Below, piece by piece: positions 1-9,121 of a stretch of DNA of 41,954 bases. Location of the stretch: positions 1-41,954 of the forward strand of contig CALFJC010000018.1 in NCBI GenBank assembly GCA_937877655.1, given 5' to 3'. Source of the DNA: an uncultured Selenomonadales bacterium. Lineage in GTDB: Bacteria; Bacillota; Negativicutes; Selenomonadales; Selenomonadaceae. Both the position numbers and the translations under genes were made by a program. The notes under the pieces were generated by a model. The model was given only the letters and a program-made list of their open reading frames with translations, did not search any database and had not been told where the DNA came from. Position 1 is the stretch's first letter, and each line of letters opens with the position of its first letter.

Positions 1-60
1 AGACAGAGGAAGTCGGTTCCGCGTATCCACGCTTTGACAAAGGGGGGATTTTTCTCCCAT
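1..60 (-). repeat. Partial copy of the ~260-bp intergenic multi-hairpin element
   Basis: The left edge carries a tail (gtcggttccgcg, then ccacgctttgacaaagg) that matches the end of the intergenic element seen whole at 14745-15009, read on the opposite strand (ccggttctgcg, then ccactctttggcaaag). The rest of the copy lies outside the window. It sits upstream of the rpoB promoter. The match was made by eye and is imperfect. Confidence 0.55.
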
Positions 61-67
61 TTTTTGC

Positions 68-96
68 TTGACATAAGAATAATTTGAAGATAAAAT
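68..96 (+). promoter_or_regulatory. Promoter of rpoBC
   Basis: TTGACA at 68-73 and TAAAAT at 91-96 are separated by exactly 17 bp, a near-consensus sigma-A promoter. It lies about 180 bp upstream of the rpoB start, leaving a long 5' leader. The leader includes an inverted pair of heptamer arrays at about 190-256 that could fold. The promoter suggests rpoBC can be transcribed independently of any upstream ribosomal protein genes. Confidence 0.65.
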
Positions 97-186
97 TCAA
101 TGCTACTGATTGACAATAATATGGAGAAATTATGCGCGTCGTGTCCGATTGGCATTTTATGAAGGTTACGCCGCGCAATTACTTTT

Positions 187-258
187 AATTGGGAATGAGA
201 AATTGGGAATGGAAAAACGATTTTAATTCTTAATTCTTAACTCTTAATTCCTGATTAC
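187..258 (+). repeat. Inverted heptamer array in the rpoB leader
   Basis: A left arm built from gggaatgagaaattgggaat and a right arm of repeated ttaattc/ttaactc units flank an AT-rich spacer. The arms are partly complementary and could form a hairpin in the 5' leader. The same heptamer type recurs in other spacers of the window, for example 20505-20530, 27895-27940, 30648-30682 and 40053-40130. Confidence 0.55.
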
Positions 259-278
259 TAAAAGGAGTGACGGCTTTA

Positions 279-3200
279 ATGTTTAATCCTGTTCAAGTCG
301 GCAAACGAACACGGTACAGTTATGCACGAATCAAAGAAGTTATGGATATGCCACACCTTCTGGACATTCAGAGAAACTCCTATGAGTGGTTCAAGAAAGA
401 AGGGTTGCAGGAAATTTTTAGAGACATTTCGCCCATCGCGGACTTTACCGGGAACTTGGAGCTCTTCTTTGAATCCTTCACTTTCGGCGAATGTAAATAT
501 TCCCTCGACGAGTGTAAAAAACGCGACGGCACTTTCGCCGCGCCCGTCCGCGTTAAAGTCAAACTCCTTAATAAACTTAAAGGCGACGTGAAAGAGCAGG
601 AAGTTTTTATGGGCGATTTCCCCATAATGACTTCGACAGGTACTTTTATCATTAACGGCGCGGAACGCGTTATTGTCTCCCAACTCGTGAGGAGCCCGGG
701 GGCTTATTACGATAAGGCTATAGATCAGACCGGCAGAAATGTCTACTCCGCGACCGTTATTCCTAACCGCGGCGCGTGGATAGAGCTCGAAACAGATTCG
801 GCAGGCGCAATTTCCGTCCGCATTGATCGTACAAGAAAAATGCCCGTCACTTATTTTCTCCGCGCCCTCGATCTAGAATCTAACGATCAAATACTCGATA
901 CCTTCGACATCGCCTTTTTCCTTTCTTCTAAATTAGCCGACGACATTACCGCTCAACAATTAGTCACTTTCCTTGAATCAGACTCCGAATCAAATAACGA
1001 TAATCGTAACGCCCTCACTATCGGTTACCTTCGCAGAAACGGTACCCGCAATTACGACACCTTTCTTAAACTTCTCGACGCTTATTCCCAACTCGACCAA
1101 AAATATGATAAACTTTCCAATTTCAAATACCTTCTCGACATACTAGCTACCCTTGACGATAAAAATTTGCTTACCTTCGGTTATAAAGCTTTCGTCGATC
1201 TCCTCGACGCCGATAAAAAAAATCTCGAAGATAATAAGGAAAAAGCCCTTATCGGTATTTATACCAGACTTCGCCCCGGCGAGCCGCCTTCCGCCGAAAA
1301 CGCTCTTTCCCTGATGAATTCTCAATTCTTCGACCCGCGCAGATACGATCTCGCCGCCGTCGGCAGATATAAAATTACAAAAAAACTTGGTTGGAAACGT
1401 CGTACTCTCGGACAAACTTTGGCTGACGATCTCTATGATCTCGAAACGGGCGAACTCCTTATCCCTGCAGATACGCTCGTTACTCAAGCCATTTTAGATA
1501 AAATTCCTGATGAGCGCGAAGCCCAAATTTTCGGGTTGCAACCCGATGAAGTCCGCCGCGGTTTTATTAACCCCATTCCAATTCGCATTAAAACCGAACA
1601 AGGCAATTTTACCATGCTTTGCTCGCCCACCCTTTCCATTTCAGATAATCGCACCCTCTGCATTGCCGATATTCTCGCCGCCATTAATTATGTATTCGCC
1701 CTTATGGGCGGCGTCGGCATTAAAGACGATATTGACCATCTCGGCAACCGCCGCGTCCGCGCCGTCGGTGAACTTTTACAAAATCAGTTCCGAATCGGCA
1801 TGACCCGCATGGAGCGTGTCGTTCGTGAAAGAATGACTACCCAAGATTCAGAAATTGTCACGCCTCAAAATCTTATCAACATTCGCCCCGTCGTCGCTGC
1901 CATTAAAGAATTTTTCGGCTCCTCGCAACTTTCACAGTTCATGGATCAACATAATCCTTTATCTGAACTCACTCATAAACGAAGACTTTCCGCGCTCGGT
2001 CCCGGCGGGCTTTCCAGAGAACGCGCAGGTTTTGAAGTTCGTGATGTTCATAATTCCCACTACGGCAGAATGTGCCCCATTGAAACCCCTGAAGGACCTA
2101 ACATTGGTTTAATCGGCTCCCTTTCAAATTATGCTCGCGTCAATCAATACGGCTTTATGGAAACTCCTTACCGAAAAGTCGACAAGGTTAATCGCCGCGT
2201 CACCAACGACGTTAGATATATGACTGCTGACGAAGAAGAAACTTTAATCATTGCGCAAGCTAACGAGCCGCTTGATGATAACGATTGGTTCCTTAATGAA
2301 CGAGTCACTGCCCGCCGCAACGAGGAAACTACAAAAGTTCGGCGTGAAAAGGTTGATTATATGGACGTGTCGCCTAAGCAAGTCGTATCTATCGCTACTG
2401 CCATGATTCCTTTTCTTGAAAATGACGACGCGAACAGAGCCCTTATGGGCGCGAACATGCAACGGCAAGCCGTGCCGCTGCTGAAGACACAGGCACCCCT
2501 TGTCGGGACGGGAATGGAGTTTAAGGCCGCGTGTGATTCGGGGGTTATGGTTCTCGCTAATCGCCCGGGTACCGTCGTTTCTCTCGACGCCGATTCCATC
2601 AAAATCCGCGTCGATGATAAATTCGTTAACTCAGCAAGAGATAAATTCGATATTTACCACCTCCAAAAGTTCGTCCGCTCTAACCAGGGGACTTGCATTA
2701 ATCAATCCCCCATCATCAACGAAGGTGAACACGTTTTCGCTAGGCAACCTATCGCCGACGGCCCCGCTACTTCCAACGGAGAATTAGCACTGGGCTATAA
2801 TATCATTGTCGCTTATATGCCCTGGGAAGGTTATAACTACGAAGACGCCATCCTTCTTTCCGAAAACCTTATCAAACGCGATATTTATACCTCCATCCAT
2901 ATCGAAGAATACCAATGCGACGCCCGCGATACCAAACTCGGTCCCGAAGAAGTTACTCGCGATATTCCCAACGTCGCCGAAGATGTTTTAACTCATCTCG
3001 ACGCCGACGGCATTATTCGTATCGGCGCCGACGTCCGAACAGGCGATATTCTCGTCGGTAAAGTCACTCCTAAAGGCGAAACCGAATTAACCGCCGAAGA
3101 AAGACTCCTCCGCGCCATTTTCGGCGAAAAAGCCCGCGAAGTCCGCGATACTTCCTTGCGCGTTCCTCACGGCGAATCCGGTAAAGTCGTTGCCGTCAAC

Positions 3201-4391
3201 ACTTTCACTCGCGATAACAACGACGAAATGGCTCCCGGCGTCAATAAGCAAGTTCGCGTTTACATTGCCCAAAAACGCAAAATCTCCGTCGGCGATAAAA
3301 TGTCGGGCAGGCACGGTAATAAAGGCGTTGTCTCCGAAATTCGCCGTCAAGAAGATATGCCTTTTCTGCCCGACGGAACACCTGTCGACATTGTTCTTAA
3401 TCCGCTCGGCGTTCCGTCTCGTATGAATATCGGGCAAGTCCTCGAAACTCATCTCGGTATGGCTGTCAGAAAAATCGGTATTCGCATTAAAAATCATGAT
3501 AAAAATATCGAAAAGGAACTCCGCGACTTCGGCTTTGATGTCGATAAATTCGGCTTGCCCATTCCTTCTGAAGCAGGCATCAACATTGCCACACCCGTTT
3601 TCGACGGCGCACGCGATGAAGACATTGCCGCTACCATCAAACTCGCAGGGCTCGACCCCGACGGCAAAGTCGTTCTTCGCGACGGCAGGACAGGTGAACC
3701 TTTTGAAAACCGCGTCACTGTCGGCTGCGTTTACATGTTGAAACTTCATCACCTTGTCGACGATAAAATTCATGCCCGTTCAACGGGTCCTTATTCCCTT
3801 GTTACTCAACAACCGCTCGGCGGCAAGGCTCAATTCGGCGGTCAGCGTTTCGGTGAAATGGAAGTTTGGGCTCTGGAGGCTTACGGCGCATCTTATACTC
3901 TCCAAGAAATTCTTACCGTTAAATCTGATGATGTCGTCGGGCGCGTCAAGGCTTACGAAGCCATTGTCAAGGGGCAAAATATCCCCGAACCCGGCGTCCC
4001 CGAATCTTTTAAAGTTCTTATCAAGGAATTGCAATCTATTGGGCTTGATATTCGCGTTCTTACAGGCGATTCTAAAGAAATTATCATTCATGATGATGAA
4101 GATGAGGATGATCATATTGTCAAGAAAAAGGCTGATGATATGGGCGTTGATGTCGGCAATTTCGGCGACCACGAAGTTAAAGCTCCCGAACCTGAACCCG
4201 AACCCGAAGATATTGAGCCCGAATTGACTGACGAAGAATTTGACAAGGAACTTAAATCGCTCTCCGAATTGGAAAAGGCGGCTCAGGAGGATTTAATCTT
4301 CGACAATCCCGACATCAACAATATCGATAACGACGATTCTTTTTCCGACATTGATTCTATCACCCGTTTTAATCGCGATGAGGAGGTTTAA
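279..4391 (+). CDS. rpoB: DNA-directed RNA polymerase subunit beta
   Basis: Beta subunit of RNA polymerase, 1370 residues from ATG 279. This ATG is preferred over the in-frame GTG at 267 because that GTG lies in the AAAGGAG ribosome binding site, and MFNPVQVGKRTRYS is the typical family start. The rifampicin region (GSSQLSQFMDQ, then THKRRLSALGPGGL) is near residues 545-580 and shows the wild-type D, H and S, so a sensitive enzyme is predicted. The active-site region KMSGRHGNKG is near residue 1005. The protein is longer than the ~1200 residues usual in firmicutes. There is extra sequence in the beta lobe at about residues 205-325, and an acidic C-terminal tail of about 100 residues rich in D, E and PEPEPEP. 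It is followed after 3 bp by rpoC, whose ribosome binding site lies in the end of rpoB. Confidence 0.98.
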   Translation: MFNPVQVGKRTRYSYARIKEVMDMPHLLDIQRNSYEWFKKEGLQEIFRDISPIADFTGNLELFFESFTFGECKYSLDECKKRDGTFAAPVRVKVKLLNKLKGDVKEQEVFMGDFPIMTSTGTFIINGAERVIVSQLVRSPGAYYDKAIDQTGRNVYSATVIPNRGAWIELETDSAGAISVRIDRTRKMPVTYFLRALDLESNDQILDTFDIAFFLSSKLADDITAQQLVTFLESDSESNNDNRNALTIGYLRRNGTRNYDTFLKLLDAYSQLDQKYDKLSNFKYLLDILATLDDKNLLTFGYKAFVDLLDADKKNLEDNKEKALIGIYTRLRPGEPPSAENALSLMNSQFFDPRRYDLAAVGRYKITKKLGWKRRTLGQTLADDLYDLETGELLIPADTLVTQAILDKIPDEREAQIFGLQPDEVRRGFINPIPIRIKTEQGNFTMLCSPTLSISDNRTLCIADILAAINYVFALMGGVGIKDDIDHLGNRRVRAVGELLQNQFRIGMTRMERVVRERMTTQDSEIVTPQNLINIRPVVAAIKEFFGSSQLSQFMDQHNPLSELTHKRRLSALGPGGLSRERAGFEVRDVHNSHYGRMCPIETPEGPNIGLIGSLSNYARVNQYGFMETPYRKVDKVNRRVTNDVRYMTADEEETLIIAQANEPLDDNDWFLNERVTARRNEETTKVRREKVDYMDVSPKQVVSIATAMIPFLENDDANRALMGANMQRQAVPLLKTQAPLVGTGMEFKAACDSGVMVLANRPGTVVSLDADSIKIRVDDKFVNSARDKFDIYHLQKFVRSNQGTCINQSPIINEGEHVFARQPIADGPATSNGELALGYNIIVAYMPWEGYNYEDAILLSENLIKRDIYTSIHIEEYQCDARDTKLGPEEVTRDIPNVAEDVLTHLDADGIIRIGADVRTGDILVGKVTPKGETELTAEERLLRAIFGEKAREVRDTSLRVPHGESGKVVAVNTFTRDNNDEMAPGVNKQVRVYIAQKRKISVGDKMSGRHGNKGVVSEIRRQEDMPFLPDGTPVDIVLNPLGVPSRMNIGQVLETHLGMAVRKIGIRIKNHDKNIEKELRDFGFDVDKFGLPIPSEAGINIATPVFDGARDEDIAATIKLAGLDPDGKVVLRDGRTGEPFENRVTVGCVYMLKLHHLVDDKIHARSTGPYSLVTQQPLGGKAQFGGQRFGEMEVWALEAYGASYTLQEILTVKSDDVVGRVKAYEAIVKGQNIPEPGVPESFKVLIKELQSIGLDIRVLTGDSKEIIIHDDEDEDDHIVKKKADDMGVDVGNFGDHEVKAPEPEPEPEDIEPELTDEEFDKELKSLSELEKAAQEDLIFDNPDINNIDNDDSFSDIDSITRFNRDEEV

Positions 4392-4394
4392 TCT

Positions 4395-7300
4395 ATGCTC
4401 GACGTTAATATCTTTGACTCTATGCGTATCGGCTTGGCTTCTCCTGATAAAATCCGTGAATGGTCTTATGGCGAAGTAAAAAAGCCCGAAACCATTAATT
4501 ATCGCACTCTCAAGCCCGAACGCGACGGTCTTTTTTGCGAACGCATCTTCGGTCCCACTCGCGATTGGGAATGTCATTGCGGTAAATATAAACGCGTCCG
4601 TTACAAAGGCACCGTCTGTGATCGTTGCGGCGTCGAAGTTACCAGAGCCAAAGTCCGCCGCGAACGCATGGGGCACATTGAACTTGCCGCTCCCGTCTCC
4701 CACATCTGGTATTTCAAAGGTATTCCCAGCCGAATGGGGCTTCTTCTCGACATGTCTCCTCGTTCTTTGGAAAGGGTTTTATATTTCGCCTCCTATGTCG
4801 TCCTTGACCCGGGCAATACCGACCTTAAGCAAAAGGAACTACTTACCGAAGGTCAATATCGTTATAAAATTCAAGAATTCGGTCGCAATGCCTTCAAAGT
4901 CGGCATTGGCGCCGAAGCCATCCAAACCCTCCTCCGCAATATCGACCTTGATTCTCTCGCTGCAGAATTGCGTTCCGAACTCAATTCCTCTAACGGGCAA
5001 AAAAAAATCCGTGCCATTCGCAGGCTCGAAGTCGTTGAAGCTTTTAAAAAATCAGGCAATAAGCCCGAATGGATGATTATGAACGTTATCCCTGTCATTC
5101 CACCCGAACTCCGCCCTATGGTTCAGCTCGACGGCGGAAGATTCGCTACCTCCGACCTCAACGACCTCTACCGCCGCGTCATCAATCGCAATAACCGCCT
5201 CAATCGCCTTTTGAAACTCAAAGCTCCCGATATTATCGTCCGCAATGAAAAACGTATGCTCCAAGAAGCCGTCGATGCCCTTATCGATAACGGCAGGCGC
5301 GGTAGACCCGTCACAGGTCCCGGCAACCGTCCCCTTAAATCCCTTTCCGACATGTTAAAAGGCAAGCAAGGTCGTTTCCGTCAAAATCTCCTCGGTAAAC
5401 GCGTTGATTATTCCGGTCGCTCCGTTATCGTCGTCGGTCCCGAACTCAAACTCCATCAATGCGGCTTGCCTAAAGAAATGGCTCTTGAACTTTTTAAGCC
5501 CTTCGTCATGAAAAAACTTTCGGCGGATGCCAACCTCACCATCAAGGCTGCCAAAAAGAAAGTTGACAGGGCTAATGCCGAAGTCTGGGGCGTCCTCGAA
5601 GATGTTATCAAAGAACACCCCGTATTGTTAAATCGGGCTCCGACTCTCCACCGCTTAGGTATCCAAGCCTTTGAACCCGTCTTGACCGAAGGTCGCGCAT
5701 TAAAACTTCATCCCCTTGCTTGCACTGCTTACAATGCTGATTTTGATGGAGATCAGATGGCTATACACCTGCCGCTTTCTGCCGAAGCTCAAGCCGAAGC
5801 GCGGGTCTTGATGTTGGCTGCTAATCACATATTGGCTCCTAAAGATGGGAAGCCTATCATCGTTCCCACCCAAGATATGGTTTTGGGTACCTATTATTTA
5901 ACTAAAATTCGCAGAAACTCCCCTTCTCGCCCTGTTAAAGGTGAGGGGAAATATTTTACGGGGATTGAAGAGGCTTTGCTTGCCTATGATAAAAAAGATT
6001 TGGAATTACAAGCGGAGATTTATGTTCGGGTTGAGCGGGGGCTTTTACCATCTTTTGTTATTGAGCGACTTGACGACGAATTGGATTCGCTCATAGTTAA
6101 GACTTCTGTGGGGCGGTTGATCTTTAATGAGAAATTGCCGGTTGAACTTCGCTATTTTCATTTTGAGAACGATTGTTGGGTATTGGGTTCCGTGATGAAC
6201 AAGAAAGCTTTAGGGGCTTTGGTTGCGGCTTGTTTCAAGGCATTTGGCGCGACTCGCACGGCTGAGGTTATTGATGAGGTTAAGCGTTTGGGGTATCATT
6301 TTGCTTGTATTGCGGGGATGACTGTTGCTATCTCGGATGTTATTGTTCCGCCTAAGAAGAAAGAGATTCTTGCTGATACTGCTGAGAAGGTTAAGCGAGT
6401 TGAGTTGTATTACAATCGCGGGGTTTTGACTGAGAAGGAGCGATATGACAAGGTTTGTGCTCTTTGGAGTGAAGCGACTGACGAAGTTGCGGATGCTATG
6501 ATGGAGAACATGGATGAATTTAATCCTATCTTTATGATGTCGGATAGTGGCGCGAGAGGCAACAAGCAGCAGATGCGCCAACTTGCGGGGATGCGGGGGT
6601 TGATGGCTGATCCTTCCGGCAAGATTATTGACTTACCTATTACTGCTAATTTCCGTGAAGGCTTAAGCGTTAGTGATTATTTTATATCATCGCATGGAGC
6701 GCGGAAAGGCTTGGCGGATACTGCCTTGCGCACTGCCGATTCGGGCTATTTGACTCGGCGGTTGGTTGATGTGGCTCAGGATGTTATTGTTCGTGAGGAT
6801 GACTGCGACGTTACGACTATTAACCTTTTATTGGAAAGGGCATTGCTGGCGGAGGATACGTTTGACGCGCTGGAGATTTTGAATGAATCGTTGATGGGTC
6901 GGGTCTTGGCGGAGTCTGTTACCAATGCCGAGACGGGCGAAGTTAGTTTGGCGCAGGATACTATTTTGGACGAGGAAAATTTGGTTACGTTGGGCGAGAG
7001 CGGCGCGTCGGAGATAATTCTTCGCGGAACTAATTTGACGGAGCCGAATAGCGCGAATCATGCGCGGGTTACTGAATCGATTAAATTGGGCACTCGTGAC
7101 GAGTTAATTCGTTCCGCGTTGCGGGATGGATTTATACATGAACATGAGGGCAAAGAGCTTGCGAAGTCGTTAGAATTTGGCGGGCTTGTGATTGAGGCGG
7201 GCGAGCATTTGACTCATGATTTATTGGATGCACTTTTGGACGAAGAAGAGGTTTTGGAACTCTTTATTCGCAACAACAACATTAAGGGGATTGAGGTTGA

Positions 7301-8411
7301 GGCGATAACTGAAGGCTCTCGCGGCGTTATTGAGAGTTTGAAGGATCGCATAATCGGCAGAAATCTTGCCGAAAACATTTATGACAATGACGGGAATTTA
7401 ATCGCGGCTGTTAATGAAAATGTTGATGAAGATTTGGCTGACAGAATTTGTTCCGTGCGGGAAAAGGTTTTGATTCGCAGTGTTTTGACCTGTAAAAGTT
7501 CTCAAGGCGTCTGCAAAAAGTGTTATGGGCAGGATTTGGCTAATCGGGCGGAAGTTGAAATTGGCGAAGCGGTCGGAATCATTGCGGCTCAGTCGATTGG
7601 CGAACCCGGTACTCAGCTGACCATGCGCACTTTTCACACGGGCGGCGTTGCCGGAGGCGACATTACTCAAGGTCTACCGCGGGTCGAGGAGCTCTTTGAA
7701 GCCCGCAAGCCCAAGAACAATGCCATCATTGCTGAAATCCCCGGGGTCGTCAGTTGGGGTGAACCCGACAAGAACAATCTGAAAACCCTCGTCATTACTC
7801 CTTCTGATTCCTTGAACCTTCAGCCCCGCGAGTACACAATCCCGTTTGGGGTCACCCCCCGCGTCAAAGAAGGCGATTACATTTCTGCGGGCGCCACCCT
7901 CACCGACGGCCCCAAAAACCCCCACGACATCCTCCGCATCTGCGGCATGAAAGAAACCCACCGCTACTTGGTAAAAGAAGTCCAAAAAGTCTACAAATCC
8001 CAGGGCGTCGAGATTAACGACAAACACATTGAAGTCATGGTTCGTCAGATGCTCCACAAAGTCAAAATCGAAGACAGCGGCTCAACAGAATTTTTGCCGG
8101 GCGAATTCGTCGATATGAATGTTTTCGAGGCGGCAAATACCAAAGCCATTGAAGAAGATCGTGCGCCCGCCGTCGCAAAACCGATTTTGCTCGGAATTAC
8201 CAAAGCATCTCTTGCTACCGATTCATTTTTAAGCGCGGCGAGTTTCCAAGAAACTACCAGAGTTTTGACCGACGCGGCGATTAAAGGCAAAATCGATCCG
8301 CTTATCGGGCTTAAAGAAAATGTTATCATCGGAAAACTCATTCCTGCCGGCACGGGCATGGCGCGTTATCGCGAATTAACCGTTGTCGACAAAGAAGCAA
8401 CCGGCGAATAA
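4395..8411 (+). CDS. rpoC: DNA-directed RNA polymerase subunit beta'
   Basis: Beta-prime subunit of RNA polymerase, 1338 residues, started by ATG with GAGGAGG just upstream. The N-terminal zinc site shows CHCGKYKR and CDRCG (residues ~58-80). The catalytic NADFDGDQ spans 447-454 with Mg-binding Asp 449, 451 and 453. The second zinc site CKSSQGVCKKC is near 1030, and the bridge-helix and trigger-loop region is intact. Codon style changes inside the gene. From about 5740 to 7670 Leu is mostly TTG and Gly often GGG, while the flanks use CTC/CTT and NNC codons. No str-operon genes (rpsL, rpsG, fusA, tuf) follow; an intrinsic terminator does. Confidence 0.98.
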   Translation: MLDVNIFDSMRIGLASPDKIREWSYGEVKKPETINYRTLKPERDGLFCERIFGPTRDWECHCGKYKRVRYKGTVCDRCGVEVTRAKVRRERMGHIELAAPVSHIWYFKGIPSRMGLLLDMSPRSLERVLYFASYVVLDPGNTDLKQKELLTEGQYRYKIQEFGRNAFKVGIGAEAIQTLLRNIDLDSLAAELRSELNSSNGQKKIRAIRRLEVVEAFKKSGNKPEWMIMNVIPVIPPELRPMVQLDGGRFATSDLNDLYRRVINRNNRLNRLLKLKAPDIIVRNEKRMLQEAVDALIDNGRRGRPVTGPGNRPLKSLSDMLKGKQGRFRQNLLGKRVDYSGRSVIVVGPELKLHQCGLPKEMALELFKPFVMKKLSADANLTIKAAKKKVDRANAEVWGVLEDVIKEHPVLLNRAPTLHRLGIQAFEPVLTEGRALKLHPLACTAYNADFDGDQMAIHLPLSAEAQAEARVLMLAANHILAPKDGKPIIVPTQDMVLGTYYLTKIRRNSPSRPVKGEGKYFTGIEEALLAYDKKDLELQAEIYVRVERGLLPSFVIERLDDELDSLIVKTSVGRLIFNEKLPVELRYFHFENDCWVLGSVMNKKALGALVAACFKAFGATRTAEVIDEVKRLGYHFACIAGMTVAISDVIVPPKKKEILADTAEKVKRVELYYNRGVLTEKERYDKVCALWSEATDEVADAMMENMDEFNPIFMMSDSGARGNKQQMRQLAGMRGLMADPSGKIIDLPITANFREGLSVSDYFISSHGARKGLADTALRTADSGYLTRRLVDVAQDVIVREDDCDVTTINLLLERALLAEDTFDALEILNESLMGRVLAESVTNAETGEVSLAQDTILDEENLVTLGESGASEIILRGTNLTEPNSANHARVTESIKLGTRDELIRSALRDGFIHEHEGKELAKSLEFGGLVIEAGEHLTHDLLDALLDEEEVLELFIRNNNIKGIEVEAITEGSRGVIESLKDRIIGRNLAENIYDNDGNLIAAVNENVDEDLADRICSVREKVLIRSVLTCKSSQGVCKKCYGQDLANRAEVEIGEAVGIIAAQSIGEPGTQLTMRTFHTGGVAGGDITQGLPRVEELFEARKPKNNAIIAEIPGVVSWGEPDKNNLKTLVITPSDSLNLQPREYTIPFGVTPRVKEGDYISAGATLTDGPKNPHDILRICGMKETHRYLVKEVQKVYKSQGVEINDKHIEVMVRQMLHKVKIEDSGSTEFLPGEFVDMNVFEAANTKAIEEDRAPAVAKPILLGITKASLATDSFLSAASFQETTRVLTDAAIKGKIDPLIGLKENVIIGKLIPAGTGMARYRELTVVDKEATGE

Positions 8412-8437
8412 AACTCCTTTCCTTTATCATATAAATT

Positions 8438-8475
8438 TAAAAATCCGCTCAATCGACGAGCGGATTTTTTTTTGC
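8438..8475 (+). terminator. Intrinsic terminator of rpoBC
   Basis: AAATCCGCTC and GAGCGGATTT form a perfect 10-bp stem around AATCGAC, followed by a run of T. It sits 27 bp after the rpoC stop codon, so the rpoBC transcript ends here. Confidence 0.92.
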
Positions 8476-8507
8476 AAAATCTTTCATCAGTAAATGTATT
8501 GTAGGGG

Positions 8508-8536
8508 TTGATCAGCGTTGATTAATAGTTTATAAT
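8508..8536 (+). promoter_or_regulatory. Promoter of a candidate small RNA
   Basis: TTGATC at 8508-8513 and TATAAT at 8531-8536 are spaced by 17 bp. No protein-coding gene follows on this strand, only structured sequence and a terminator. Confidence 0.5.
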
Positions 8537-8542
8537 TCATTT

Positions 8543-8708
8543 CAGATTTACATTTGATGTGAAATCAACAGAAACTGATGCCTCTCAAATGCTTTTAAAT
8601 AATCTGCGCGAGCACTTAAGCATTTGAAGAGGCTTTAAATCAAAAATCCTCTGACATTATAGACATTCCCATTTGAAAAGCCCTTCGGCAACTGTCGGAG
8701 GTCTTTTC
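8543..8708 (+). ncRNA. Candidate structured small RNA of about 165 nt
   Basis: Downstream of a good promoter lie a small hairpin (GATTTACAT/ATGTGAAATC, 8545-8566) and a strong one (GCCTCTCAAATGCTT with AAGCATTTGAAGAGGC, 8580-8633, one bulge, ~23-nt loop). A terminator-type hairpin follows at 8676-8706 with a T-rich tail. The longest frame inside is a few codons, so it is not obviously coding. I recognise no known RNA family. It could instead be a remnant of a mobile element. The final hairpin is one of the repeated terminators that belong to the neighbouring tandem array. Confidence 0.4.
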
Positions 8709-9110
8709 TTTGATAAAAAATTTTTCGGCGCACGGTTGGCGGCGTTTTTTAGAAAATTTTCTTCAGGCAGTCAGAAATTTTTTCGCCCATCAATTTTTTT
8801 CCGAGCAGGGCGGGATGTAAACCGTCGGGCGTCAAATCTGCACGGAGACAATTTCATTTAAAAAGCCCTTTGGCAACTTGTCGGAGGTCTTTTCTTTGAC
8901 AAAAAAATTTTTCGGCGCACGGACGGAAGAATTTTTTAGAAAATTTTCTTCAGGCAGTTGAAAATTTTTTCGCCCATCAATTTTTTTCCGCGCAAGGCAG
9001 GATGTAAACCGTCGGGTGTCAACTCTTCGCGAAGATAATTTCATTTAAAAAGACCTTCGGCAATTTGTCGGAGGTCTTTTCTTTGACAAAAAAATCTTTT
9101 AGGGCACGGA
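8676..9110 (-). repeat. Tandem decayed copies of the 3' end of the SGNH hydrolase gene plus its terminator
   Basis: Three terminator hairpins of the form CCTTCGGCAA-TGTCGGAGG begin near 8678, 8864 and 9048, a period of about 185 bp. Between them are degenerate copies (about 8750-8860 and 8935-9045) of the last ~100 bp of the hydrolase gene at 9122. These include the DGLHP-coding stretch (ggcgggatgtaaaccgtcggg). The copies contain substitutions and small indels, so they no longer keep the frame. The likely origin is slippage or unequal exchange of the gene tail. Confidence 0.75.
9048..9080 (-). terminator. Terminator of the methyltransferase-hydrolase operon
   Basis: AAAGACCTTCGGCAA pairs with TTGTCGGAGGTCTTT (with G-U pairs) and has T-rich stretches on both sides. 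It is the copy closest to the hydrolase stop codon at 9122. Two further copies of the same hairpin lie downstream. Confidence 0.7.
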
Positions 9111-9121
9111 CGGAGAATTTT

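Noticed and set aside
110..135. Second promoter for rpoB with TTGACA at 110
   Set aside because: The only -10-like hexamer (ttatgc) is at a 14-bp spacing, too short.
276..4172. Long open frames opposite and in other frames of rpoB, such as 3087-3773 minus
   Set aside because: They overlap a certain essential gene, lack ribosome binding sites and reflect its GC-skewed codon pattern.
8660..9110. CRISPR-like array from regular repeats
   Set aside because: The ~185-bp units are copies of a neighbouring gene tail, with no short repeat/unique spacer alternation and no cas genes.
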